A stretch of DNA of 64,000 nucleotides from Rhodococcus sp. NBC_00297 (GTDB lineage Bacteria > Actinomycetota > Actinomycetes > Mycobacteriales > Mycobacteriaceae). Every line of letters starts with the position of its first letter. Position 1 is the stretch's first letter. The stretch covers positions 2,669,001 through 2,733,000 of the forward strand of contig NZ_CP108041.1 in NCBI RefSeq assembly GCF_036173065.1, read 5' to 3'. The notes under the pieces are model-generated. The model saw only the letters and a program-made list of their open reading frames with translations, searched no databases and was not told the origin of the DNA. The position numbers and the translations under genes were made by a program. This document shows positions 17,301 through 25,958 of this stretch, one piece after another.

Positions 17301-18170
17301 ATGAAGGCAGAGCCGACCGTGGTCCTGGAGGGCTACACCTACTTCGAGTGCCCACGGTGGCGGGAGGGTCGTGTCTGGGTCTCCGACTTCTACACCCACC
17401 AGGTGCTGTCGGCGAACGAGGACGGCAGCGACGTCCGGGTGGAGGCCGAGGTGCCGCACCAGCCGTCCGGGCTCGGGTGGCTTCCCGACGGTCGGCTCCT
17501 GGTCGTCTCGATGCGAGATCAAACCGTTCTGCGGCGCGAGGAGAACGGCGACCTCGTGGTGCACGCGGACCTGTCCGCGCACGCGACCGGCAACGCCAAC
17601 GACATGCACGTGGATGCGGACGGGCGCGCCTACGTCGGCAACTTCGGATTCGATCTCATGAACATGGCGCCCATCGAGACGGCCTCCCTGCTGCGTGTCG
17701 AGCCGGACGGCAGTGTGCACGAGGACGCCACCGATCTGCACTTCCCGAACGGCATGGCCGTCACCGCAGGCGGCGATCTCCTCGTCGACGAGACGCTCGG
17801 CAACCGGATCAGCGCCTTCGCGATCGGCGACGACGGTGTCCTCGGACCGCGCCGCGACTGGGCCGTGCTCGGTCCGATGCCCGAGTCGACGGACATGGCC
17901 AAGGGCATCGGCCAGGTGGTGGTGGCGCCCGACGGTTGCGCTCTCGCGCAGGACGGCACGCTGTGGGCGGCCGACGCACTGGGGCAGCGCATCGTGCAGA
18001 TTCGCGAGGGCGAGGGAGTGGTCGACGAGTTGACCTTCGACACCGGGGTGTTCGCGTGCGGGTTCGGCGGCGACGACGGCCGCACCCTTTTCGTCTGCGC
18101 CGCACCCGATTTCAACGAGCACGCCCGCAAGGACGAGCGCGAGGGACGGCTGCTGTCCGTCCGGATCTGA
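17301..18170 (+). CDS. SMP-30/gluconolactonase-family protein
   Basis: The 289-residue beta-propeller hydrolase has the family's start (EGYTYFECPRWREGRVWVSDF), in which the Glu is the usual divalent-metal ligand. NANDMHVDADGRAYVGNFGFD and HFPNGMAVTAGGDLLVDET supply the Asn and Asp metal-ligand positions. A later DGTLWAADALGQRI blade and VFACGFGGDDGRTLFVCAA follow. Such enzymes hydrolyse sugar lactones or similar esters. There is no signal peptide, so it is cytosolic. It could open lactones produced by the uronate dehydrogenase far upstream, but it is 16 kb away and nothing ties them together. Confidence 0.88.
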   Translation: MKAEPTVVLEGYTYFECPRWREGRVWVSDFYTHQVLSANEDGSDVRVEAEVPHQPSGLGWLPDGRLLVVSMRDQTVLRREENGDLVVHADLSAHATGNANDMHVDADGRAYVGNFGFDLMNMAPIETASLLRVEPDGSVHEDATDLHFPNGMAVTAGGDLLVDETLGNRISAFAIGDDGVLGPRRDWAVLGPMPESTDMAKGIGQVVVAPDGCALAQDGTLWAADALGQRIVQIREGEGVVDELTFDTGVFACGFGGDDGRTLFVCAAPDFNEHARKDEREGRLLSVRI

Positions 18171-18177
18171 CACGCAC

Positions 18178-18205
18178 GAAGCCCCGAGGACATCCTCGGG
18201 GCTTC
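18178..18205. terminator. Bidirectional hairpin terminator
   Basis: GAAGCCCCGAGGA and TCCTCGGGGCTTC form a perfect 13-bp stem with a 2-nt loop, flanked by complementary GCAC/GTGC. It lies between the convergent SMP-30 (stop 18170) and fprA (stop 18225) genes. Confidence 0.85.
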
Positions 18206-18224
18206 GGTGCGTCAGGTGCTGGGG

Positions 18225-19604
18225 TCAGGCCTTGTCGGGCTCGCTGGCGCGCAGCATGTCCTCGCGCTCGACGACCTTGACGCGCTCGCGGCCCTGCGGC
18301 TCGCCGAGGCTGCGCTCGTGCGCGTCGAGGCGGTACCAGCCGTCCCACGTGGTGAACGGGACCTTCTTGTCCTCGAGGAACGCGACGACGGCGTCCGCGG
18401 ACGGGTCGGTGGCACCCGCGAACGACGGGGCGTCGGCGAGGAGGTTCGCGACGGTCTCGTTGGCATCACCCTTGGTGTGGCCGATGAGGCCGACGGGTCC
18501 GCGCTTGATCCAGCCGGTGACGTACGTGGCGTCGACGGGGGTGCCGTCGTTGTTCTTCACGCGGCCGGCCTCGTTGGGGATGGTGCCCGCGAGGTCGTCG
18601 AAGGGGAGGTCGGCGATGTTCTGCGACAGGTAGCCCACCGCGCGGTAGACGGCCTGGACGTCCCAATCGGTGTAGTTGCCGGTGCCCTTGACGTTGCCGG
18701 TGCCGTCGAGTTCGGTGCGCTCGGTGCGCAGTCCGACGACCTTGCCGTCCTGGCCGAGCACCTCGTGCGGCGACTCGAAGAAGTGCAGGAACAGCTTGTG
18801 CGGGCGGTCGCCGGCATCGCGAATCGCCCAGTCCTGCAGCGTGTTCGCGACCATGTCGACCTGCTTGGACTCGCGGCGGGCCTTCTCCGAGCCCTCGTCG
18901 TAGTCGATGTCCTCGGGAGCGACGATGACCTCGATGTTGGGGGAGTGGTCCAGCTCGCGGAGCTCGAGCGGCGTGAACTTGGCCTGGGCGGGGCCGCGGC
19001 GGCCGAACACGTGCACCTCGACGGCCTTGTTGGCCTTCAGGCCCTCGTAGACGTTCGCGGGGATCTCGGTGGGCAGCAGCTCGTCGCCCGTCTTGGCCAG
19101 TACGCGGGCCACGTCGAGCGCGACGTTGCCGACGCCGAGGACGGCGACCTTCTCGGCGTCGAGGGGCCAGGTGCGTGGCACGTCGGGGTGACCGTCGTAC
19201 CAGGAGACGAAGTCGGCGGCGCCGTAGCTGCCGTCGAGGTCGATGCCGGGGATGTTCAGCGCGCGGTCCGCGTTGGCGCCGGTGGAGAAGATGACGGCGT
19301 CGTAGAAGCGGCGCATCGTCTCGAGGTCGATGTCGGTGCCGTAGTCGATGTTGCCGAGCAGGCGGACCTGCGGCTTGTCGAGCACCTTGTGCAGCGCGGT
19401 GATGATGCCCTTGATGCGCGGGTGATCCGGTGCGACGCCGTAGCGGATCAGACCGAACGGAGCGGGCATGCGCTCGAAGAGGTCGATGCTCACGCCGGGG
19501 CCGGAGACGTTGTGGTCCGACTTCATCAACGCGTCGGCGGCGTAGATGCCGGCCGGGCCTGCACCCACGATGGCCACTCGGAGCGGGCGGGTCTGGTCAG
19601 TCAT
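18225..19604 (-). CDS. fprA: NADPH-ferredoxin reductase FprA
   Basis: The 459-residue adrenodoxin-reductase-type flavoprotein moves electrons from NADPH through FAD to ferredoxins, for example those serving P450s. The N-terminal FAD site is VAIVGAGPAGIYAADAL, followed by MPAPFGLIRYGVAPDHPRIK, the NADPH site VAVLGVGNVALDVARVL, and VFGRRGPAQAKFT. The C-terminus has GWIKRGPVGLIGHTKGDANET. Length agrees with M. tuberculosis FprA (456 residues). ATG 19604 is selected because the conserved MTDQTRPLRVAIVGAG begins there; a longer open stretch upstream has no homology. Confidence 0.95.
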   Translation of the reverse strand: MTDQTRPLRVAIVGAGPAGIYAADALMKSDHNVSGPGVSIDLFERMPAPFGLIRYGVAPDHPRIKGIITALHKVLDKPQVRLLGNIDYGTDIDLETMRRFYDAVIFSTGANADRALNIPGIDLDGSYGAADFVSWYDGHPDVPRTWPLDAEKVAVLGVGNVALDVARVLAKTGDELLPTEIPANVYEGLKANKAVEVHVFGRRGPAQAKFTPLELRELDHSPNIEVIVAPEDIDYDEGSEKARRESKQVDMVANTLQDWAIRDAGDRPHKLFLHFFESPHEVLGQDGKVVGLRTERTELDGTGNVKGTGNYTDWDVQAVYRAVGYLSQNIADLPFDDLAGTIPNEAGRVKNNDGTPVDATYVTGWIKRGPVGLIGHTKGDANETVANLLADAPSFAGATDPSADAVVAFLEDKKVPFTTWDGWYRLDAHERSLGEPQGRERVKVVEREDMLRASEPDKA

Positions 19605-19871
19605 CAGCGTGGATCTACCTAACATCGTCGTCGGCCGGCCGCCCATCGAGCTCGGAGCGGGCGTCGTGGCCGCAGGGAGGCGGACACCCCAGCATAAGTG
19701 ACGAGGCGGCGCCTCCGGTGCGCCAGGTGGCCGTGACGTGTGCACAGAGAACTGGGTGAACATCGGGATTCCACCGAGTGATGCGGCCCACAGTCGGGCA
19801 TGGATCGCGGACCCCTCAGGCTTGCGTCAGAGGACAGCTCGACAGTCAGCACCTTCGAAAGGCCGATCGAC

Positions 19872-20951
19872 GTGACCGAACTCAGTCCCGAATCACACCT
19901 GCTCCAGCCGCTCGAACTCGGCGACATCCACGCCCGCAACCGTGTCTTCATGGCGCCGCTCACGCGCAGCCGCAGTGGTGACGACGGTGTGCCCGGTGAC
20001 CTCGTCGTCGAGTACTACCGCCAACGTGCGGGTGCCGGCCTCATCGTGTCCGAGGGAACGCAGCCTTCCGCCGTCGGCAAGGGCTACACCAACACCCCGG
20101 GCCTGCACACCGACGAGCAGCAGGCCGGCTGGGCGAAGATCGCGGACGCGGTGCACGGTGAGGGCGGCAAGATCGTCGTCCAGCTGATGCACGCGGGTCG
20201 GGTGTCCCACCCCGACAACTCTGGCCTGGAGGCCATCGCACCGTCCGCCATCGCGCCCGGTATCGAGATGTTCACCAAGGGTGGGTCGAAGGAGATCCCC
20301 GCGCCGCGCGAGATCGCCGCGGACGAGATCGCTCGCGTGGTCGACGTGTTCGTCGACGCCTCGACCCGTGCGATCGAGGCCGGTCTCGACGGTGTCGAGC
20401 TGCACGCCGCCAACGGCTACCTGCTCCACCAGTTCCTGGCGGACGGCGCGAACCACCGCACCGACTCCTACGGCGGCAGCCCCGAGAACCGTGCGCGCCT
20501 CGTCGTGGAGGTCGTGCGCGCCGTCTCCGCCGCCATCGGCGCGGGCCGGGTCGGCATCCGCATCTCGCCCGGAGGCACCGCGAGCGGCATCACCGAGGAC
20601 GACACGACGGGTGCCTACGAGGCGCTGCTGTCGCAGATCGACGGCCTCGGCCTGGCGTACCTGCACGTGCTCGTCGACGCCGAGGATCCGTTCCTGGGCA
20701 AGCTGCGTTCGGCCTGGAGCGGCCCGTTCGTGCTCAACACCGGCTTCGCCGCGATGACCACTCGCGACGAGGCCGAGAAGCTGGTGTCCGACGAGATCGC
20801 CGACGCCGTCACGGTGGGTCGGCCGTTCATCGCCAACCCCGACCTGGTGACCCGGTGGACCCACGACACCGAGCTCAACACCCCCGACGAGAGCACCTTC
20901 TACGGCGGCGGCGCCGAGGGCTACACCGATTACCCATCGCTCGAGGGCTGA
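19872..20951 (+). CDS. Old yellow enzyme family ene-reductase
   Basis: The 359-residue FMN-dependent TIM-barrel flavoprotein reduces activated C=C bonds with NAD(P)H. Typical motifs are NRVFMAPLTRSRS, LIVSEGTQPSAVGKGY, QLMHAGRVSHP, the substrate-binding ELHAANGYLLHQFL, and TDSYGGSPENRARLV; phosphate-binding residues lie near GFAAMTTRDEAEKLV and VTVGRPFIANPDL. I prefer GTG 19872, with AAAGG about 10 nt upstream, over ATG 19800. The 267-bp stretch back to fprA shows no other gene. The physiological substrate is unknown; related enzymes detoxify quinones, nitro-esters or enals. Confidence 0.92.
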   Translation: MTELSPESHLLQPLELGDIHARNRVFMAPLTRSRSGDDGVPGDLVVEYYRQRAGAGLIVSEGTQPSAVGKGYTNTPGLHTDEQQAGWAKIADAVHGEGGKIVVQLMHAGRVSHPDNSGLEAIAPSAIAPGIEMFTKGGSKEIPAPREIAADEIARVVDVFVDASTRAIEAGLDGVELHAANGYLLHQFLADGANHRTDSYGGSPENRARLVVEVVRAVSAAIGAGRVGIRISPGGTASGITEDDTTGAYEALLSQIDGLGLAYLHVLVDAEDPFLGKLRSAWSGPFVLNTGFAAMTTRDEAEKLVSDEIADAVTVGRPFIANPDLVTRWTHDTELNTPDESTFYGGGAEGYTDYPSLEG

Positions 20952-20978
20952 GCTGCACCGAGCTGACATGATCGGAGC

Positions 20979-21380
20979 ATGAGCTCCGAAGAGGATCCGA
21001 GACCCACCACCGCAGCGCCCTTCATCGCGGCCGCTGCGGTGGTGGTCGTCGTGGCGGTGATCATCGCGATCCTGTCGCTGACCGGGTCGCCCGACGAGAA
21101 CGTCAGCGACAACCAGCGTGTCGGGACCGCCGTCGCCGCCTACGTCGAGGCTGTGAAGTCCGGCGACACCGCCGCTGTCACCGCACTGCAGTGCCCCGGC
21201 ATCACCGACGCACCGCTGGCGGATGCGGGTACGTCGGTGGATCTCGAGAACATCGAGGAGGTGCGGGTCAAGGGTGACGCCGCCGAGGCCGACGTGCGCG
21301 TCAGCCTCGACGGCAGCGAGCAGAGCCTCACCTGGAACGCGGTGCGGTCCGGTGACGACTGGCTGCTCTGCAGTCCCTGA
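20979..21380 (+). CDS. Small membrane-anchored protein, DUF4878-like exterior domain
   Basis: The 133-residue protein has a short acidic cytoplasmic tail (MSSEEDPRPTTAAP), one transmembrane helix at about 14-35, and an exterior domain of about 95 residues. That domain begins NQRVGTAVAAYVEAVKSGDTAAVTALQCPG and ends in NAVRSGDDWLLCSP. The pattern of a helix followed by a curved sheet is that of SnoaL/NTF2-like or DUF4878 domains common in mycolata envelope proteins. Two Cys could form a disulfide outside the membrane. It lies 27 bp after the ene-reductase on the same strand. Function unknown. Confidence 0.75.
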   Translation: MSSEEDPRPTTAAPFIAAAAVVVVVAVIIAILSLTGSPDENVSDNQRVGTAVAAYVEAVKSGDTAAVTALQCPGITDAPLADAGTSVDLENIEEVRVKGDAAEADVRVSLDGSEQSLTWNAVRSGDDWLLCSP

Positions 21381-21386
21381 CGTGTC

Positions 21387-23102
21387 CTACTCGGCTGCGT
21401 CCTTGCTCGCCGTGCGTTCCGACGCCTGAGCTGCGAGGCCGCCCTGGGTGCGCAACGGGACCTCCTTGTAGAACAGGTTGATCACGAAGGCCAGCGCCAG
21501 CACGAACCCGGCCACGACGAAGACCGAGTCCATCGCGTCGGAGAATCCGATCTGGAACGGCGCCGCCACCGCGTCGGGCAGCTTCTGGATGAAGGACGTG
21601 TCGTCCAGGATGCCCCCGGCGGCCGACCCGTTGCCCTGCACGAGCCCCTGCGCGAGGCCGGACACCGCGGGATCGGTGCTGGACGCGGCCTGACCCACCG
21701 CCTCGCGGAACTCGGGAGTCTCCGCGGCGGAACGCAGAGCCGACGCGATGGCGTCGGTCACGCGCGAGAAGAGCAGGGACAGGAACACCGCGACGCCGAT
21801 GGTGCCGCCGATCTGCCGGAAGAACGTGGCCGACGAGGTGGAGACGCCCATGTCCTGCGGCGGCAGTGCGTTCTGGATCGCGAGGGTCAGCGGCTGCATC
21901 AGATTGCCCAGGCCGAACCCGAAACCGAACATCGCGATCATGATCATCCACAGCGGTGTGTCGTACTCGATGAACGAGAACGCGAACATGCAGACCGTCA
22001 TGAGAGTCGTGCCGATGATGGGATACGGACGGTAGTGGCCCGTGCGGGAGATCATCTGGCCGGAGAAGATCGACGCGACCATGATGCCCAGCACCAGCGG
22101 GAGCATCTGGAACCCGGCGAGCGTCGGCGACGAGCCCTTGACCACCTGCAGGTACTGGGGGAGCAGCGTGATGCCGCCGAACATCGCCGCACCGGTGATG
22201 ACCGAGAGCACGAGTCCGACGCTGAACGTCGAGTTGCGGAAGAAGCGCATCGGGATGAGTGCGTTCGTCTTCATCCTGATCTCGATGGCGATGAAGGCCG
22301 CGATGCCGAGGACGCCGATGGCGTAGCAGATCATGGCCCGCCCGGAGCCCCATCCCCACGTGCGTCCCTGCTCGGCGATGATCAGCAGCGGCACCAGTCC
22401 GACGGCCAGCGCCGCGGCGCCGCCCCAGTCGACGACCGCGCTGCCGTGTCGACGCGGCAGATTCAGCACCTTGGCGACGACGAACAGAGCGACGATGCCG
22501 ATGGGCACGTTGACGAAGAACACCCAGCGCCAGCCGGTGATGTTCAGGATCTCGGACTGGCCCGACAACACGCCGCCGATGACCGGACCGAGCACGCTGG
22601 ACGTGCCGAACACGGCGAGGAAGTAGCCCTGGTACTTGGCCCGCTCCCGCGGCGGGACGATGTCGCCGACGATGGTCAGTGCGAGCGAGAACAGGCCGCC
22701 GGCACCGAGGCCCTGGAACGCGCGGAAGGCCGCGAGTTGGTACATCGACGTGGCGAAGCCGCACAGCGCCGATCCGATGACGAAGATCGTGATCGCGGTC
22801 AGGAAGAACTGTTTGCGCCCGTAGATGTCCGAGAGCTTCCCGTACAGCGGCGTGGAGATGGTGGCCGTGATCAGGTACGCCGTGGTGACCCACGCCTGAA
22901 CGGAGAAGCCCTGCAGGTCGTCCGCGATGGTGCGGATGGACGTCGAGACGATCGTCTGGTCGAGCGCGGCCAGGAACATGCCGAGCATCAGACCGGAGAT
23001 GATCGTCATGATCTGGCGATGGGTGAACTGCCCCGTGTCGCCGCTCGTGTCCGGCTGTGGTGAGCCGGCGCCCGTCGCAGGGCGCAGTGTGTCGTCCGTC
23101 AT
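21387..23102 (-). CDS. MFS drug exporter, DHA2 (EmrB/QacA) family
   Basis: The 571-residue proton-driven exporter has about 14 transmembrane helices. DHA2 signatures are visible: LDQTIVSTSIRTIADDL in helix 1, YGKLSDIYGRKQ (motif A) after helix 2, and GLGAGGLFSLALTIVGDIVPPRERAKYQG, with the family's motif C at SSVLGPVIGGVLSG. An exterior loop of about 80 residues lies before the last helix (RVTDAIASALRSAAETPEFREAVGQ). It diverges from the rhodanese gene across 82 bp. Several close actinobacterial relatives export drugs or lipids; the substrate is not evident. Confidence 0.92.
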   Translation of the reverse strand: MTDDTLRPATGAGSPQPDTSGDTGQFTHRQIMTIISGLMLGMFLAALDQTIVSTSIRTIADDLQGFSVQAWVTTAYLITATISTPLYGKLSDIYGRKQFFLTAITIFVIGSALCGFATSMYQLAAFRAFQGLGAGGLFSLALTIVGDIVPPRERAKYQGYFLAVFGTSSVLGPVIGGVLSGQSEILNITGWRWVFFVNVPIGIVALFVVAKVLNLPRRHGSAVVDWGGAAALAVGLVPLLIIAEQGRTWGWGSGRAMICYAIGVLGIAAFIAIEIRMKTNALIPMRFFRNSTFSVGLVLSVITGAAMFGGITLLPQYLQVVKGSSPTLAGFQMLPLVLGIMVASIFSGQMISRTGHYRPYPIIGTTLMTVCMFAFSFIEYDTPLWMIMIAMFGFGFGLGNLMQPLTLAIQNALPPQDMGVSTSSATFFRQIGGTIGVAVFLSLLFSRVTDAIASALRSAAETPEFREAVGQAASSTDPAVSGLAQGLVQGNGSAAGGILDDTSFIQKLPDAVAAPFQIGFSDAMDSVFVVAGFVLALAFVINLFYKEVPLRTQGGLAAQASERTASKDAAE

Positions 23103-23184
23103 CGGCTCATCTTGCCCCCTCGAGGCCGTACGCTGCGACTATCGGACATATCGGGCCGAGCCGACCATGTGAGAAACTGGCCTC

Positions 23185-23595
23185 GTGAGCTACGCAGGAG
23201 ACATCACGCCCGAGCAGGCCTGGGAACTTCTCAGCACCGATCCGGAGGCCTCGCTCGTCGACGTCCGCACCCACGCCGAGTGGAGCTACGTGGGTGTCCC
23301 GGACATCTCGTCGCTGGACAAGCCGACGGCCTTCGTCGAGTGGGTCGGCTACCCGGACGGCGCGAGGAACGAGAACTTCGTCGACGAGGTCCGTGCCGCC
23401 GGGGTCGAACGAGGACCCGTGGTCTTCCTGTGTCGCTCCGGTCAGCGGTCCATCGGTGCCGCCGAGGCCGCGACCGCTGCGGGGCTCGGACCCGCCTACA
23501 ACGTGCTCGACGGCTTCGAGGGCGCGACCGACGCCGAGGGACACCGCGGCAGTGCCGGGTGGCGCGCCGTCGGACTGCCCTGGCGGCAGAAGTGA
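23185..23595 (+). CDS. Rhodanese-domain sulfurtransferase
   Basis: The 136-residue single-domain rhodanese carries the catalytic Cys in the loop VFLCRSGQRS and the conserved LVDVRTHAEWSYVGVPD near the N-terminus. It moves sulfane sulfur between thiols. GTG 23185 starts the gene and its stop overlaps the metZ GTG by 4 bp. The same pair occurs as Rv0390-metZ in M. tuberculosis, so a role in sulfur delivery or handling of sulfide around homocysteine synthesis is likely but unproven. Confidence 0.92.
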   Translation: MSYAGDITPEQAWELLSTDPEASLVDVRTHAEWSYVGVPDISSLDKPTAFVEWVGYPDGARNENFVDEVRAAGVERGPVVFLCRSGQRSIGAAEAATAAGLGPAYNVLDGFEGATDAEGHRGSAGWRAVGLPWRQK

Positions 23596-24800
23596 TCCCC
23601 ACCGGCGGCGGGTTCTCCAAGCCCCTGCCCGACGGGGTCGGGCAGGGAACTCTCGGTGTCCGCGGCGGTCTGAACCGCTCGGGGTTCGAGGAGAACGCCG
23701 AGGCCCTCTATCTCAGTTCGGGTTTCGTGTACGAGAGTGCCGAGGCCGCCGAGCAGGCGTTCACCGGCGACATCGACCACTTCGTCTACTCGCGCTACGG
23801 CAACCCGACCGTCACCATGTTCGAGGAGCGGCTGCGGTTGCTCGACGGCGCCGAGGCGGCCTTCGGCACCTCGAGCGGGATGTCCGCGGTCTTCACCGGG
23901 CTCGGAGCGCTCCTGAAGGCCGGCGACCGACTCGTCGCGGCGCGGAGCCTGTTCGGCTCGTGCTTCGTCGTGTGCAACGAGATCCTGCCGCGTTGGGGAG
24001 TCGAGACCGTCTTCGTCGACGGCGACGACCTCGACCAGTGGGAACAGGCGCTCGCCGTGCCCACCACCGCGGTGTTCTTCGAGACGCCGTCCAACCCGAT
24101 GCAGTCGCTCGTCGACGTCCGGCGCGTGACCGAGATGGCGCATGCGGCCGGTGCGAAGGTGGTGCTGGACAACGTCTTCGCGACGCCCGTGCTGCAGCGC
24201 AGCTTCGACCTCGGTGCCGACGTGGTGGTGTACTCGGGGACCAAGCACATCGACGGACAGGGGCGCGTGCTCGGGGGCGCCATCCTGGGATCGAAGGAGT
24301 ACATCGACGGTCCTGTACAGACGCTCATGCGCCACACCGGTCCCGCGCTGAGCCCGTTCAACGCCTGGACTCTGCTGAAGGGTCTCGAGACGATGCCGCT
24401 CCGCGTGCGGCACATGAACGCCTCGGCGCTGGCCGTCGCGGAGTTCCTCGAGGCGCAGCCGGGTATCGGATGGGTGAAGTACCCGTACCTGCCGTCGCAC
24501 CCCCAGCACGATCTCGCGGTCTCGCAGATGAGCGGCGGCGGCACCGTCGTCACGTTCGAGCTCGAGGGCGGCAAGGCGCGCGCCTTCGAGTTCCTGAACA
24601 AGCTGCGCATCATCGACATCTCCAACAACCTCGGCGACGCGAAGTCGATGACGACGCACCCCGCCACCACCACCCACCGGGCCATGGGTCCGGAAGGCCG
24701 TGCAGCCGTGGGCATCACGGACGGAGTCGTGCGCATCTCCGTCGGCCTGGAGGACCTCGAGGACCTGCTCGGCGATCTGGCGGGAGCGCTCGCCCGGTAG
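23592..24800 (+). CDS. metZ: O-succinylhomoserine sulfhydrylase
   Basis: The 402-residue PLP enzyme makes homocysteine from O-succinylhomoserine and sulfide in methionine synthesis. Cys/Met-metabolism fold motifs are clear: YSRYGNPTVTMFEERL, GMSAVFTGLGALLKAGD, FFETPSNPMQSLVD, LDNVFATPVLQ, and the PLP-binding K218 in YSGTKHIDGQG. SLGDAKSMTTHPATTTH-like residues near the end (LGDAKSMTTHPATTTHRAM) bind the substrate carboxylate. The GTG start overlaps the rhodanese stop (GTGA), so the two are translated together. A strong hairpin follows. Confidence 0.95.
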   Translation: MIPTGGGFSKPLPDGVGQGTLGVRGGLNRSGFEENAEALYLSSGFVYESAEAAEQAFTGDIDHFVYSRYGNPTVTMFEERLRLLDGAEAAFGTSSGMSAVFTGLGALLKAGDRLVAARSLFGSCFVVCNEILPRWGVETVFVDGDDLDQWEQALAVPTTAVFFETPSNPMQSLVDVRRVTEMAHAAGAKVVLDNVFATPVLQRSFDLGADVVVYSGTKHIDGQGRVLGGAILGSKEYIDGPVQTLMRHTGPALSPFNAWTLLKGLETMPLRVRHMNASALAVAEFLEAQPGIGWVKYPYLPSHPQHDLAVSQMSGGGTVVTFELEGGKARAFEFLNKLRIIDISNNLGDAKSMTTHPATTTHRAMGPEGRAAVGITDGVVRISVGLEDLEDLLGDLAGALAR

Positions 24801-24826
24801 AGCCGAGTGCATCAACGGCCGGCTTC

Positions 24827-24863
24827 GGTGCGCTGAGCCGCGGTATCCGCGGCTCAGCGCACC
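24827..24863. terminator. Strong bidirectional hairpin terminator
   Basis: A perfect 17-bp stem (GGTGCGCTGAGCCGCGG with its complement) with loop TAT separates the convergent metZ and isochorismate synthase genes. Confidence 0.88.
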
Positions 24864-24872
24864 GGATCGACG

Positions 24873-25958
24873 TCAGAGGCCGAAGGGCCTGAGCACCGTC
24901 GCGAACTTCGCTGTCGTCTCCTCCAGCTCGGCGCTCGCGTCCGAGGCGGCGACGATGCCGCCACCCGCGGTCGCGACCCCGCTGAGGCCGTCGGCGGCGA
25001 TGTCCAGGCAGCGGATGGCCACCATCCACTCACCGTCGCCCGACGCGTCGCACCACCCCACCATGCCGGCGTAGAAGTCGCGGTTGCGTCCGGACTCCAG
25101 CAGATCGATGGTCTGGAGCGCCAGGTCGGTGGGGCTGCCCGCGACCGCGGGTGTCGGGTGCAGTGCGAGCGCGAGATCCAGTGCCGTGGTGGCGGGGTCG
25201 GCCAGTGTCGCGGTGATCGGGGTCGCCAGATGCCACACGGCCGGCGTGCTGGTCAGCGTCGGCCCGTCGGGGACGGACACCTCCGAGCACAGTGGCGCCA
25301 GGGCCTCGGCGATGGCGTCGACGACGAAGCGGTGCTCGGCCAGGTTCTTGGCGCTGGCGAGCAGGTCGGCGCCCGCCTGCTCGTCCGCCACCGGATCCTG
25401 TTGTCGTGCAGCAGTTCCGGCGAACGGTCGGCAGATCACCTGGGTTCCGGTACGCCGCACGAGGAGTTCCGGGCTCGAGCCCACCAGGTGGCGGCCGAAG
25501 TACGGACCACCCGCCGCGGTGAGATCGACGGCGAAACCGTTGTGCATCGGATTCGCCTCGATGAGCGTGTCCGCGAGCGCCGTCGGGGACAGCGGGGCAT
25601 CGAACACCAGCGTGATCGACCGCGCGAGAACCACTTTGCGTAGTGCGGATCCGGGATGGTTCAGCACCGTCAGGGCACGCTGCACCCGCGCGACGTGCTT
25701 GTCGGGTGGCGGGTTCTGGGAGGCGATCACGGCTCCGGGCAGGGTGCTCTGCTCGGGTGTCCGCGGCTCGTCGCGCCGGTCGAACGTCGACGGTTCGACG
25801 AGTGCACACCGCGTGGACGCATCGAACCCGATGGCCCCCACGAGAACCCGCGCCGACCCGTCCTCGAGAGCCTCGCGCGCGTCGTCGATGTGATCGAACG
25901 CCTGCCGGGTGCCCGTCGCCTCGACGCTGCGGTCGGGCCGGGAGTAGACGAATCTCAT
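24873..25958 (-). CDS. entC: Isochorismate synthase (MenF/EntC/DhbC family)
   Basis: The 361-residue Mg-dependent enzyme converts chorismate to isochorismate, a precursor of menaquinone or of salicylate/2,3-dihydroxybenzoate siderophores. The chorismate-binding domain occupies about 90-355: KVVLARSITL, GSSPELLVRRTG, CRPFAGTAARQ, LLASAKNLAEHRFVVDAI, TPAVWHLATPI, HPTPAVAGSP, FYAGMVGWCDASGDGEWMVAIR and AGGGIVAASDASAELEETTAK. The start ATG overlaps the upstream HAD phosphatase stop by 4 bp. No other men or siderophore genes are nearby, so its pathway is undetermined. Confidence 0.9.
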   Translation of the reverse strand: MRFVYSRPDRSVEATGTRQAFDHIDDAREALEDGSARVLVGAIGFDASTRCALVEPSTFDRRDEPRTPEQSTLPGAVIASQNPPPDKHVARVQRALTVLNHPGSALRKVVLARSITLVFDAPLSPTALADTLIEANPMHNGFAVDLTAAGGPYFGRHLVGSSPELLVRRTGTQVICRPFAGTAARQQDPVADEQAGADLLASAKNLAEHRFVVDAIAEALAPLCSEVSVPDGPTLTSTPAVWHLATPITATLADPATTALDLALALHPTPAVAGSPTDLALQTIDLLESGRNRDFYAGMVGWCDASGDGEWMVAIRCLDIAADGLSGVATAGGGIVAASDASAELEETTAKFATVLRPFGL

